Assembly (NCBI RefSeq): GCF_002591975.1 | Contig: NZ_NVQE01000026.1 | Location: 19,876-83,875 of the forward strand | Origin: Mycobacterium neglectum | GTDB lineage: Bacteria; Actinomycetota; Actinomycetes; Mycobacteriales; Mycobacteriaceae | Reading direction: 5' to 3' | DNA: 64,000 nt | Shown here: one piece after another, positions 33,222 through 41,997 of the stretch | Position numbering within the stretch: position 1 is the stretch's first letter | Layout of the letters: each line of letters starts with the position of its first letter | Made by a program: the position numbers and the translations under genes | The notes under the pieces: generated by a model | Databases searched by the model: none | Seen by the model: only the letters and a program-made list of their open reading frames with translations | What the model was told of the DNA's origin: nothing

Positions 33222-34249
33222 CGGGCGAACCTCCTGGCGCGGATGAGAAGTTGCTTCACGAGTGGACCGAAGACCTCATGAACTGGATTGCGGGACTCAC
33301 CGCGAACGTGCGTGGCATAGGAGCCTTCCAGAACGATGGCGAGCTTCCAGGCGCTGAACACCTGGTACCAGTCGAACCGCGACAGATCGCGCCCCGTCGT
33401 CGCGGCATAGCGATCCACCAATTGGGCCGGCGCCTGGCAGTGTGCGGGGTGGATGCCGTTGGGAGAACCGGGAGCTGCCAGGGCGATGGGGTTGCCGTCT
33501 TCGGGCCAGAAGATCATCGCCCAGGCCAGGTCGATGAGAGGGTCGCCGACGGTGGTCATCTCGAAGTCGACGATGCAGGCGATCCGTGGCGGGGGTGCGG
33601 GCGCCCAGATGACGTTGTCGACTTTGTAGTCACCATGCATGACCGTGAGGTCGGCCCGATCGGGGGTGTTGGTCTGGAGCCATTGCGCAAGGTCGTCGAT
33701 GCCGTCCAGTTCGCGGACCCGATAGCTGTCCAATTGGGTCATCCAGCGACCGACCTGGCGGTCCAAAAATCCCTCTGGATGCGACATTTCGGACAATACG
33801 GTGTTGGCCCAATCCACCGCGTGCAGATCGGCAAGCGTGTCGATGAGTTGTTCACCAATCGAACCGTGCGAGTCCGGGTTGTCGTGCAGCCCCGCCGGTA
33901 AACCGTTGCGCCGAATCACGTCGCCGTCCACGAAGGACATGACGAAGAACGGCGCCCCGAGAACGTCGGAATTCTCGCTGCGCGCCAATATGCGAGGTAC
34001 CGGAATTCCTTGCTCCGAAAGCGCTTCCATGATGCGAGCCTCACGGATGACTTGATGGGCGGTGGCAGACACCGCAGCTTTCGGCGCGCGGCGCACCACC
34101 AATGATTCGCCGGGTCGATCGACGCGGAACATCTCACAGCTGCCGCCGCCGCGAATCGACGTCACGGAGATGTCGGCGTACTCGCCGGTGGCCTCGCCCA
34201 GCCATGCGGCGAACTGAAGGATATCGAAATCCAGAAATTGTGCGGTCAT
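33218..34249 (-). CDS. Aminoglycoside-phosphotransferase-fold protein (ACAD10-like)
   Basis: 343 residues. The kinase-like fold has a Brenner motif VMHGDYKVDNVIWAP and the metal-binding CIVDFEMTTVGDPLIDLAWAM. Genes of this class sit with acyl-CoA dehydrogenases and SDRs in actinobacteria. The related N-terminal domain of mammalian ACAD10/11 phosphorylates 4-hydroxyacyl-CoA. Phosphorylation of a hydroxylated acyl-CoA for oxidation by the operon's dehydrogenase is therefore a reasonable inference, not antibiotic resistance. Overlaps both neighbours by four bases. Confidence 0.85.
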   Translation of the reverse strand: MTAQFLDFDILQFAAWLGEATGEYADISVTSIRGGGSCEMFRVDRPGESLVVRRAPKAAVSATAHQVIREARIMEALSEQGIPVPRILARSENSDVLGAPFFVMSFVDGDVIRRNGLPAGLHDNPDSHGSIGEQLIDTLADLHAVDWANTVLSEMSHPEGFLDRQVGRWMTQLDSYRVRELDGIDDLAQWLQTNTPDRADLTVMHGDYKVDNVIWAPAPPPRIACIVDFEMTTVGDPLIDLAWAMIFWPEDGNPIALAAPGSPNGIHPAHCQAPAQLVDRYAATTGRDLSRFDWYQVFSAWKLAIVLEGSYATHVRGESRNPVHEVFGPLVKQLLIRARRFAR

Positions 34250-34854
34250 GGTTCGCCTGAGTCCCCGCGAGCAGCTTCGTCACGCCGGATGCCGTCGATC
34301 AGGTAGTCGATGTGGGCCGTGAACAATTCGTCGACTTCCTCCGACGTGACGCCTGCCGGGTCGCTGCCCGCGGGTTGGCCGCGGCGTCGAGACGATGAGG
34401 GTGCCGTGGGGCGATCCATGGCGACGAAGCCGACCGTCGCCCACGTCAGCAGTCGGCAGGCACGGACGGCGCTGTCCTTGGACATGCCGTCGCGGCTCAT
34501 GCACTTCAGCAGCGGCCGCGACGCCTCCAGATACGCCGGTCTCCTGACTTGGACGAAGAGTCTGCTGTCGGCGGCCTCGGTGAGGCGTTGCCGCATCTGC
34601 TGTGTCCATCGCCGCGCATAATCGGGCCATTTTTCGCCGCGCTCAACGGCGGGCGCGACATCGGCGAGGAAATGGTCGGCGACGGCGTCCAGCAGCGCGT
34701 CCTTGTTGCCGACACGGGCGTATACCGGGGGCGGTGTCACGCCGAGACGATTGGCGACGCTGCGCATGCTGACCGAATCGAGTCCACCTTCGCGCAGAAT
34801 CTCAACCGCGGCAAGCACAACCTGCTCCGCGCTCAGGTCGATTTCGCTAGCCAT
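34246..34854 (-). CDS. TetR-family regulator within the ACAD operon
   Basis: 202 residues. The helix-turn-helix region is SMRSVANRLGVTPPPVYARVGNKDALLDAVADHFL, with a TetR C-terminal domain. It starts three bases after the acyl-CoA dehydrogenase stop and overlaps the phosphotransferase by four bases, so it is co-transcribed with the genes it presumably controls. The divergent region 36154-36274 is the likely target. Confidence 0.88.
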   Translation of the reverse strand: MASEIDLSAEQVVLAAVEILREGGLDSVSMRSVANRLGVTPPPVYARVGNKDALLDAVADHFLADVAPAVERGEKWPDYARRWTQQMRQRLTEAADSRLFVQVRRPAYLEASRPLLKCMSRDGMSKDSAVRACRLLTWATVGFVAMDRPTAPSSSRRRGQPAGSDPAGVTSEEVDELFTAHIDYLIDGIRRDEAARGDSGEP

Positions 34855-34857
34855 GGC

Positions 34858-36153
34858 TCATGCCACTCCGGCTTCCAGCTTCAGTTGCTCCCACTTGCGC
34901 TGCGCGGCGGGTCGGCGAGAGGGCAGATGTTCCGTCGGCCACCCTTCGACAGGTCGGTATTGCTTCAGCACGTGACGTGCCAGCACCGACTTGTGCAGTT
35001 CATCGGGGCCATCGCCGATCGACCCGAACCGGGTGATTCGGTACCACTGCTCGATGGGCAGATCACCGGAATAGCCGAGTGCCCCGCAGACCTGGATGGC
35101 GCGGTCGAGCACCGCGAGCACGACCTTGGACACGTGGGCCTTGACCATGCCGAGTTCGGCACGAACCGCACCCGCTCCGTGCCGGTCCATTTTCCACGCG
35201 GTGTGAAACGTCAGCAGCCGGGCCGCCTGAATCTCCGTGTGCGACAGGGCGACATAGTCCTGAACCATTTGGTGCTCGCCGAGCAGCCGACCGTGTGATT
35301 GCCGCGAGACGGCCCGCTCCCCCATGATGTCGAGGGCGCGTTGCGCCTGGCCCAGCCACCGCATGGCGTGATGGATACGCCCGCCGCCGAGGCGCTGCTG
35401 CGCCAGTCGGAAACCTTCGCCACGAGCGCCGATCAGATGGTCGGCGGGCACCCGACAATCGGTGAACACCACCTCTGCGTGGTTGCCCCGACGCCCGTAC
35501 TCGGGATCGGGATGGGCCATGGTGGGGATCTCGCGCGCGATCTCCATACCGGGCGTGCCGGCTGGCACGACGAAGATCGACGCGTGCCGGTGCGGCCGGC
35601 CCGCTGGGTCGGTTTCTGCGACCACCAGGATGATGTCGGCGCAGGACGCGTTGGTGGTGAACCACTTGTGCCCGTTGATCACCCACGCGTCACCGTCGAG
35701 GACCGCGGTGGTGGCGATGACCGTTGGATCGGCTCCCGCCAAGAACGGTTCGGTCAAGGCGAACGCGCTGGATATCTCCCCACGCAGATTCGGGTAGAGC
35801 CAGCGTTGTTTTTGGGCATCGTCAGCGCCGTGGGCCAACAACTCCATGTTGCCGCTGTCGGGTGCCTGCACACCGAACAGTTCCATCGAAACCATGCAGC
35901 GGCCGATGATCTCCGACATGAACGCGAGTTTGAGCTGTCCTGCGCCTTCGCCGCCCAGGGCGGGATCCAAGAACATGCCCCAGAGTCCCTGCGCCTTCAC
36001 CTTGTCCTGCAAGTGCCGCTTGACCGCTGTCCATTCTTCGGCGGGCAGCTCCGACATAACGGGTTCGAGGGGGATCACCTCGTCATCGATGAAACCGCGC
36101 ATCCATGCCAGCTTTTCGGCGAACTCCGGATCGGTCTCGAAGTCCCACGCCAT
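34858..36153 (-). CDS. Acyl-CoA dehydrogenase (ACAD10/11-like)
   Basis: 431 residues, longer than the classic type. Motifs include SSAFALTEPFLAGADPT, INGHKWFTTNASCADI, VPADHLIGARGEGFRLAQQRLGGGRIHH and QVCGALGYSGDLPIEQWYR with DGPDELH. The TEP..GADPT and RIHHAMR features are typical of the ACAD10/11 branch. First gene of the operon ACAD-TetR-phosphotransferase-SDR. With the phosphotransferase it may process 4-hydroxy fatty acyl-CoA (inference). Confidence 0.9.
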   Translation of the reverse strand: MAWDFETDPEFAEKLAWMRGFIDDEVIPLEPVMSELPAEEWTAVKRHLQDKVKAQGLWGMFLDPALGGEGAGQLKLAFMSEIIGRCMVSMELFGVQAPDSGNMELLAHGADDAQKQRWLYPNLRGEISSAFALTEPFLAGADPTVIATTAVLDGDAWVINGHKWFTTNASCADIILVVAETDPAGRPHRHASIFVVPAGTPGMEIAREIPTMAHPDPEYGRRGNHAEVVFTDCRVPADHLIGARGEGFRLAQQRLGGGRIHHAMRWLGQAQRALDIMGERAVSRQSHGRLLGEHQMVQDYVALSHTEIQAARLLTFHTAWKMDRHGAGAVRAELGMVKAHVSKVVLAVLDRAIQVCGALGYSGDLPIEQWYRITRFGSIGDGPDELHKSVLARHVLKQYRPVEGWPTEHLPSRRPAAQRKWEQLKLEAGVA

Positions 36154-36204
36154 GGCCCACCCCTCGATGAAGTCGTGCCGGTGACCGAAGGTGGATCGAC
36201 TCCG

Positions 36205-36240
36205 GTCTTTAAATCACAGTGTAATCATGGTGTTATCTAT
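36205..36240. promoter_or_regulatory. AT-rich divergent promoter region
   Basis: In an otherwise GC-rich intergenic stretch between the ACAD operon and the quinone reductase, this segment is AT-rich with related half-sites ATCACAGTGT and ATCATGGTGT arranged as direct repeats. Probable promoter and regulator target; exact operator not defined. Confidence 0.35.
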
Positions 36241-36274
36241 GCGGGCAAGCACGGGACACCGATAAGGATCAGCG

Positions 36275-37276
36275 ATGAAGGCGTGGCAGGTGCAGGGCGT
36301 GGGCGAGCCCGCAGAGGTCATGCGGGTGGTGCAGCGGCAACTCCCCGATCCAGGGCCAGGCCAGGTGAAGATCGAGGTGTCCGCCGCCGGAGTCGGATTG
36401 CCGGACGTCCTGATGTGCCGCGGTACCTATCCGCTCACGCCCCCCGGATCGTTCACGCCCGGTCAGGAACTGGCGGGAACGGTCACCGCGGTCGGCGCCG
36501 ACGTCGGCATCGCGATCGGCACACGGGTGATGGGTGTCAGCGACTTCATGAGCGGAAACGGCTCTTTTGCCACTGAGGCCCTCGCCTCGGCGGCGACGGT
36601 GCAACCCGTCCCCGATTCCATGGATGTCCTCGCCGCCGCGGGCTTTTGGATTCCGAACATGACCGCGTGGATGGGTTTGGTCGACCGCGGCGGACTTCAG
36701 GCGGGCCAACGGCTCGTCGTCCTCGGCGCCGCGGGCGGCACTGGAATCGCGGCAGTCCAACTGGGAAAGGCGCTCGGCGCCGAGGTATATGCGATCGCGG
36801 GCGACGAATCCCGCGCCGAGTTCTGCCGGGGTTACGGTGCCGACCACGTGCTGGTGAGCAGGAACGACACGGTCGCCGACGGACGACCGCTCGCGCAGGC
36901 CCTCCGTGAGCTCACCGATGGGCAGGGCGTCGACATGATCTTCGACCCGGTCGGCGGCGCGCAGGGCACCGCCGCGATGGGCGCACTCGCGCGTAACGGG
37001 AGACACCTGGCGATTGGATTCGCCAGCGGCAGTTGGCCAACTGTCGACGTCCAAATGATGACGCTCACCAACACCTCACTTGTCGGTGTCCTCGCCGCCG
37101 GCTATTCGCAGGACCACATCGAGGGCATCTTGCAGAGTCTCACCGCGATGCTGGCCAGCGGCGCGCTACGCGAGACGGTCATCGAGAGGGTGCCCTTCGA
37201 TGCGATCCCTGAGGCGCTGATGCGGGTGGCAACGCGAAAGACGTTGGGTAAGTGCGTGGTTGATATCCATGGCTGA
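36275..37276 (+). CDS. NADPH:quinone oxidoreductase-type MDR protein
   Basis: 333 residues of the zinc-free MDR (quinone oxidoreductase) group. The N-terminus VMRVVQRQLPDPGPGQVKIEV, the QELAGTVTAVG motif, Rossmann loop VVLGAAGGTGIAAVQLGKALGAEV and DMIFDPVGG are all characteristic, and no structural-zinc cysteine cluster is present. It reduces quinones or enones with NADPH in the cytosol. Divergent from the ACAD operon, sharing the promoter region; convergent with the MFS gene. Confidence 0.9.
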   Translation: MKAWQVQGVGEPAEVMRVVQRQLPDPGPGQVKIEVSAAGVGLPDVLMCRGTYPLTPPGSFTPGQELAGTVTAVGADVGIAIGTRVMGVSDFMSGNGSFATEALASAATVQPVPDSMDVLAAAGFWIPNMTAWMGLVDRGGLQAGQRLVVLGAAGGTGIAAVQLGKALGAEVYAIAGDESRAEFCRGYGADHVLVSRNDTVADGRPLAQALRELTDGQGVDMIFDPVGGAQGTAAMGALARNGRHLAIGFASGSWPTVDVQMMTLTNTSLVGVLAAGYSQDHIEGILQSLTAMLASGALRETVIERVPFDAIPEALMRVATRKTLGKCVVDIHG

Positions 37277-37279
37277 CGA

Positions 37280-38515
37280 TCAGACGTAGCGGTTGCGGCC
37301 TGCGAGTGCGCCCATCGTCATCTGCAGCGCATAGATCACCAACACGAAGATCCACGGCACGGTCCAGCCGTGGCTCACATCGTGAAGTACGCCGAAGACG
37401 AATGGTCCGATGCCCGCCAGCAGATAGCCGAAGCCCTGTGCCATCCCCGACAACTGTGCGGTGTCCTCGGTGGTGCGGGCGCGTAGCGCAATCACGGTGA
37501 GCGCCAACGAGAAGACACTCAGCCCCACGCCGACCAGCACACTCCACAGCAGGGGCGCGGCCGCCGGATCGACCAGCAGGCCAATCACCCCGGCAAGGCC
37601 AATGATGCCCAGACCAACGATCCAGCCACTCTGACTACCCGATCGGGCCGCCAACGGCGCGAGGAAAATGCTGATCGGCACGGCGATCAGCGAAATCAAT
37701 CCGACAAGCATTCCAGCGGTCGTCTTGCTCACACCGCTGTCGATGAACACCTCGGGCAGCCAACCCAACATGATGTAGGCGAGCGTGGACTGGAAGCCGA
37801 AGAACAGAGTCACCGTCCACGCCAGGCGATTTCGCAGCAGTGACCCACCGGTGGGGCGGGCAGGCATGTCGGCCGCGCTCACTCGCCTGGCACCAACGAG
37901 CCACGCGACGAGGGCCAGCAGCGCGAGGACGGCCCACGCGCCGAGCGCACCACGCCAACTGCCGAACGCCGATTCCATCGGCGGGGTCAGCGCCGACCCC
38001 AACGCGCCGCCGCCTTGAAGCGCGGCGGTGTAGATGCCGGTCATCACCCCGATCTGAGCGGGGAACGATCCCTTGATGACCACCGGGATCAACACGTTGA
38101 TCAGGGCGATGCCACCGGTGGCCACCACCGTGCCGCCAATGACGACGAAAGGACCGTCGAGCACGCGCAACAACAACCCGACGACCAACGTCACCAATCC
38201 GGCGCTGATGGCGTGCTGCAGACCGATCCGGCGAGCCAGCCATGGCGCGGTCACTCCCGCGGCGGCAAAACATAAACCGGGCAGTGTGGTCAGCGCGCCG
38301 GCCCACGTGGCCGAGGCACCCAGCGATTCGCGCATCGCGCCGAGGAGCGGCCCCACGCTGGTGAGTGCCGGTCGCAGGTTCAGCGCCGTGAGCACCACCG
38401 CGGCGATCAGCAGGCCACCACCCGCTGCCCGGGCGGCCGGATGTAGCTCGGCGTCGGTGATCGAGGCTCCGCGCTCGTCCAGTTCCGGGCATAACCCGGG
38501 CGCGTCACGACTCAC
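37280..38515 (-). CDS. MFS transporter, CynX/NimT type
   Basis: 411 residues from the GTG at 38515, chosen because it lies just before the first span and leaves a 31-bp gap to the divergent GntR gene. About twelve hydrophobic spans are visible, beginning GGGLLIAAVVLTALNLRPALTSVGPLLG. The NLRPA motif and the mid-protein loop fit the CynX/NimT group (cyanate and 2-nitroimidazole transporters). Substrate unknown. Its pairing with the FadR-type regulator suggests ligand-induced efflux or uptake. Confidence 0.87.
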   Translation of the reverse strand: MSRDAPGLCPELDERGASITDAELHPAARAAGGGLLIAAVVLTALNLRPALTSVGPLLGAMRESLGASATWAGALTTLPGLCFAAAGVTAPWLARRIGLQHAISAGLVTLVVGLLLRVLDGPFVVIGGTVVATGGIALINVLIPVVIKGSFPAQIGVMTGIYTAALQGGGALGSALTPPMESAFGSWRGALGAWAVLALLALVAWLVGARRVSAADMPARPTGGSLLRNRLAWTVTLFFGFQSTLAYIMLGWLPEVFIDSGVSKTTAGMLVGLISLIAVPISIFLAPLAARSGSQSGWIVGLGIIGLAGVIGLLVDPAAAPLLWSVLVGVGLSVFSLALTVIALRARTTEDTAQLSGMAQGFGYLLAGIGPFVFGVLHDVSHGWTVPWIFVLVIYALQMTMGALAGRNRYV

Positions 38516-38532
38516 TGCGCTAGTCTGCCATA

Positions 38533-38549
38533 CATCCCATGATTGGATG
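38533..38549. promoter_or_regulatory. Inverted repeat at the GntR start codon
   Basis: CATCC-N7-GGATG covers the ATG of the GntR gene and lies 18 bp from the divergent MFS start. It is a candidate operator for autoregulation and MFS control. Confidence 0.4.
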
Positions 38550-39230
38550 AATCGAGATACTGTGCCCTTGGCAACAACGCGCCGCACCGGGCTGGTCGAG
38601 CAGGTGATAGGCCAGCTGCGAGAGTCCGTGGTGTCCGGCGAATGGCCCGTCGACACGCGCATCCCCAACGAGTCCACGCTGAGCGAGGCGCTGGGTGTGG
38701 GTCGCAACACGGTGCGGGAAGCGGTGCGCGCGCTGGCACACGCCGGAATCCTCGAGGTCCGGCAGGGCGACGGCACCTACGTGCGCGCCACCAGTGAAGT
38801 GTCCGGCGCGCTGCGCCACCTGTGCGGATCCGAACTCCGCGAGGTTCTGCAGGTGCGCCGGTGCCTCGAGGTCGAGGGCGCCCGGCTGGCCGCAGCTGCG
38901 CGCACAGATGAGGACGTCGCCGCGCTGCGCCAATTACTCCAGCGCCGAGACGAATTGGAGCTCGGTGAGGATGACGCCGCCTTCGTGAGGGCCGACGCCG
39001 CGTTGCATTTCGCCGTGGTGCAGGCGTCAGGCAACACCGTGCTGACCGAGCTCTACCGCGGGCTCACCGAAGCCGTCACCGCCAGCGTCGCCACCACCAG
39101 CGCGGCTCACGAACCCCGCCATATTCGGCACGAAGGGCTGATCGACGCGATCACCGCACAGGATGTCGAAGCGGCAGGACGGGAGGCCGGGGGGTTCCTC
39201 GAGGACCTCATCGAGGAATTGCCTTCCTAG
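38547..39230 (+). CDS. GntR-family (FadR subgroup) regulator
   Basis: 227 residues from the ATG at 38547; the frame is open upstream but overlaps the divergent gene. The winged helix has IPNESTLSEALGVGRNTVREAVRALAHAGILEVRQGDGTYV, and a C-terminal FCD ligand domain contains DAALHFAVVQASGNTVL and HEGLIDAITAQD. Likely represses the divergent MFS gene and itself; the effector is presumably a small carboxylate bound with a metal, as is usual for FCD domains. Confidence 0.9.
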   Translation: MNRDTVPLATTRRTGLVEQVIGQLRESVVSGEWPVDTRIPNESTLSEALGVGRNTVREAVRALAHAGILEVRQGDGTYVRATSEVSGALRHLCGSELREVLQVRRCLEVEGARLAAAARTDEDVAALRQLLQRRDELELGEDDAAFVRADAALHFAVVQASGNTVLTELYRGLTEAVTASVATTSAAHEPRHIRHEGLIDAITAQDVEAAGREAGGFLEDLIEELPS

Positions 39231-39257
39231 CGTCAGTACCTCGGCCGGGCGCAATAA

Positions 39258-40745
39258 CTACCAATTGCTCGGTGAGTAATCCTTGAGGAAGCAGCCGTAC
39301 AGGTCTTCGCCGAGTTCCCCGCGCACGATGGGGTCGTAGACGCGGGCAGCACCGTCGACGAGGTCGAGCGGGGCATGGAAACCCTCGTCGGCGAGTCGCA
39401 GCTTCGTGGGGTGCGGACGCTCGTCGGTGATCCAACCTGTATCGACCGCGGTCATGAGAATGCCGTCACGTTCCAGCATCTCGGCGGCGCTCGTGCGGGT
39501 GAGCATGTTCAGTGCGGCCTTGGCCATGTTGGTGTGCGGATGTCCTGGACCCTTGTAGGTGCGACTGAACTGTCCCTCCATCGCCGACACGTTCACGACG
39601 TATTTGCGTCGGGCCGACGACGCGGCCATCGCCGGGCGTAGCCGACTCACCAGAATGAACGGCGCGGTCTGATTGCACAGCTGTACTTCGAGCAGTTCCA
39701 TCGCGTCGACCTCGTGCACACGTTGGGTCCAGCTGTTGGTCGACGCGGTGTCGGGCAGCAGCCCACCCGCGTCGATGGCGGTGCCCGCGGCAATCCGCGC
39801 CGGGGAGGCACTGCGCGCAGTCAGTGCCAGTTCGGTGACTGCGTGCGGTGTCTGATGTTCGGCGAGGCTTCCCGCGAGTGCGGCCGGGTGGGCGTCACTG
39901 ACGTGATCGAACGTAATGACGTCGACGAGCTGAGGCGGCGGCGTCCGCTCGCCCTCGACGAGAGCCGAATAGGAGCCCGGTGAGCGTCGAACGGTCTGAG
40001 CCGCGTTGTTGATCAGGATGTCCAACGGACCGCGCTCGGCCACGGTGTCCGCAAGCGCAACGACCTGAGCGGGATCGCGCAGATCGATGCCGACGATGCG
40101 CAGCCGGTGCAGCCAGTCGGAACTGTCGGGCATCGACGCGAAACGTCGCACGGCGTCGTTCGGGAAGCGCGTGGTGATCGTCGTGTGCGCCCCGTCGCGA
40201 AGCAGTCGCAGCGCGATGTACATGCCGATCTTGGCCCGACCGCCGGTAAGCAGGGCGCTGCGGCCTGCGAGATCGGCGCGGGCATCGCGCTTGGCGCGGT
40301 TGAGCGTGGCGCACTCCGGGCAGAGCTGGTGGTAAAAGGCGTCGACGACCGCGTAGCGGTTCTTGCACATGTAGCAGGCGCGGGGCCGGAGCAACGTGCC
40401 CGCGGTGGCACCGACCGCGGCGGAAACCAACGGAAGGCCCTGCGTCTCGTCGTCGATGCGGCCCGGCGCACCGGTGGCGGTGGCGGCGGTCACGGCGTGG
40501 TCGGCGGCGGCCACTGCGTCGCGTTTCGCGTCGCGGCGAGCCTTCTTCACCGCCTTGAAGACGCTTGCAGTGGCCCGACGTACCGCGACGGCATCCGGGT
40601 GTTCGGGCGCCAACAACTCGACGTCTGCCAGCACCTGCAGGCAGATGTTGAGCTTGTCGGGGTCTATCGCGTTCACCCAGGAAGAGTAGGTCAACTGCTT
40701 CTGAATTCCCGAATACGAGAGCGGGCCAGGCCAGGGTCCTCTCAT
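39258..40745 (-). CDS. SDR-type protein with N-terminal helical region and zinc ribbon
   Basis: 495 residues from the ATG at 40745; a GTG at 40820 would lie inside an operator-like repeat. Residues 1-120 are helical and basic. A ribbon follows (CYMCKNRY, 13 residues, then CPEC). The SDR domain has a variant cofactor loop LLTGGRAKIGMYIALRLL, ILINNAAQTV and NVSAMEGQF. The Y-x3-K pair is not obvious; HTNMAKAAL occupies that place, so the usual tyrosine is missing. Divergent from the electron-transfer/desaturase pair. Activity uncertain. Confidence 0.8.
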   Translation of the reverse strand: MRGPWPGPLSYSGIQKQLTYSSWVNAIDPDKLNICLQVLADVELLAPEHPDAVAVRRATASVFKAVKKARRDAKRDAVAAADHAVTAATATGAPGRIDDETQGLPLVSAAVGATAGTLLRPRACYMCKNRYAVVDAFYHQLCPECATLNRAKRDARADLAGRSALLTGGRAKIGMYIALRLLRDGAHTTITTRFPNDAVRRFASMPDSSDWLHRLRIVGIDLRDPAQVVALADTVAERGPLDILINNAAQTVRRSPGSYSALVEGERTPPPQLVDVITFDHVSDAHPAALAGSLAEHQTPHAVTELALTARSASPARIAAGTAIDAGGLLPDTASTNSWTQRVHEVDAMELLEVQLCNQTAPFILVSRLRPAMAASSARRKYVVNVSAMEGQFSRTYKGPGHPHTNMAKAALNMLTRTSAAEMLERDGILMTAVDTGWITDERPHPTKLRLADEGFHAPLDLVDGAARVYDPIVRGELGEDLYGCFLKDYSPSNW

Positions 40746-40804
40746 CGAAGAAAGTCCATAGGCCGCAATTCCACGTGTGGACGACGCCCATGCCGGGTAT
40801 TTGA

Positions 40805-40820
40805 GTGTACGGATGTACAC
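40805..40820. promoter_or_regulatory. Operator-like inverted repeat before the desaturase operon
   Basis: GTGTAC-GGAT-GTACAC is a perfect 6-4-6 inverted repeat, 40 bp before the GTG at 40860. It lies between the divergent SDR and reductase/desaturase genes and suggests a TetR-type regulator encoded elsewhere. Confidence 0.6.
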
Positions 40821-40859
40821 CCAAACGTCTACCGGACTGACCGACAGGGAGACCGAACT

Positions 40860-41990
40860 GTGGCTGCGACGTTGCGCGATTTCGTTCAGTGGAGCAAGAA
40901 GCCCGCGAAGGACGTCGATACGGCCACCACGCCGAACGTCAACCTTCTGCGCGGTCTGGCGGCGAGAGCGACGACACCGCTATTGCCCGACGACTACCTG
41001 AAACTTCTCAACCCGCTATGGTCGGCACGCGAGCTCCGCGGAGAGATTGTCGAGGTCCGCGGTGAAACCGAGGATTCGGCCACCGTGACGATCAAGCCCG
41101 GGTGGGGCTTCTCCGCGCAGTACCGGCCCGGGCAATTCGTCGGCATCGGACTCCGCGTCGACGGTCGTTGGCACTGGCGGTCGTATTCACTCACCTCAGT
41201 CCCCCACCGCGACGACAAAAACATCACCATCACGGTCAAGGCGACGCCGGAAGGCTTCCTGTCCACGCATCTGGTGCACGGGGTCAAACCGGGAACGATC
41301 GTTCGCTTGGCGGCTCCAAAAGGCGACTTCGCGCTACCCGACCCAGCGCCACCAAAAATCTTGTTCATCAGCGCGGGGAGCGGCATCACGCCGCTGATGG
41401 CAATGCTGCGCTCGCTGAAGCTCCGCGGCGAAAGCCCTAACGTCGTGCACATCCACTCGGCACCGTCGACGGATGCGGTGATCTTCCACGACGAGCTGCG
41501 CGAACTGGAGAAGGAGCAGCCTGGCTACCGGCTGCACTTGCAGCTGACCGAAACGAACGGCCACCTCGATTTCAACGAACTCGACAGCGTGGTACCCGAC
41601 TGGAAAGACCGGCCCACGTGGGCGTGCGGTCCCGCCGCGATGCTGGACACGGCCGAGAAGGTATGGCAAGACGCCGGATTGCAAGATGCCTTGCAAACCG
41701 AGCGGTTCACGATCGCGCGCACCGACAAAGGCGGCGAGGGCGGCACGGCCCTCTTCTCGATTTCCGACAAAAGCGTCGAAATCGACGGAGCCACCTCACT
41801 TTTGGAGGCCGGCGAAAAGGTCGGCATTCAGATGCCTTTCGGCTGCCGGATGGGTATCTGCCAGACCTGCGTACTGCCCTTGGAGTCAGGGCACGTCCGC
41901 GACCTCCGGTCCGGGGACGAGCACGGCGCGGGTGACCGAATAAACACCTGCGTCTCCACCGCTTCCGGCGACTGCACCATCAAGATTTAG
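40860..41990 (+). CDS. Ferredoxin reductase-type electron-transfer protein (Rv3230c-like)
   Basis: 376 residues from the GTG at 40860, which has AGGGAG upstream; the frame is open far upstream without support. FAD domain motif HWRSYSLTS, NAD domain SAGSGITPLMAML and CGPAAM, then a C-terminal plant-type [2Fe-2S] domain with FGCRMGICQTC and a distal NTC. It passes electrons from NAD(P)H to the desaturase encoded seven bases downstream, as M. tuberculosis Rv3230c does for DesA3. Confidence 0.93.
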   Translation: MAATLRDFVQWSKKPAKDVDTATTPNVNLLRGLAARATTPLLPDDYLKLLNPLWSARELRGEIVEVRGETEDSATVTIKPGWGFSAQYRPGQFVGIGLRVDGRWHWRSYSLTSVPHRDDKNITITVKATPEGFLSTHLVHGVKPGTIVRLAAPKGDFALPDPAPPKILFISAGSGITPLMAMLRSLKLRGESPNVVHIHSAPSTDAVIFHDELRELEKEQPGYRLHLQLTETNGHLDFNELDSVVPDWKDRPTWACGPAAMLDTAEKVWQDAGLQDALQTERFTIARTDKGGEGGTALFSISDKSVEIDGATSLLEAGEKVGIQMPFGCRMGICQTCVLPLESGHVRDLRSGDEHGAGDRINTCVSTASGDCTIKI

Positions 41991-41997
41991 GAGAACC

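Noticed and set aside
33218..34249. Antibiotic-resistance aminoglycoside phosphotransferase
   Set aside because: The fold is shared, but the gene is embedded by overlaps in an acyl-CoA dehydrogenase operon, the usual place of ACAD10-like metabolic kinases.
38073..38546. Upstream extension of the GntR frame by 158 codons
   Set aside because: It is the antisense of the MFS gene and has a Ser/Arg/Pro-biased translation; the winged-helix protein starts naturally at 38547.
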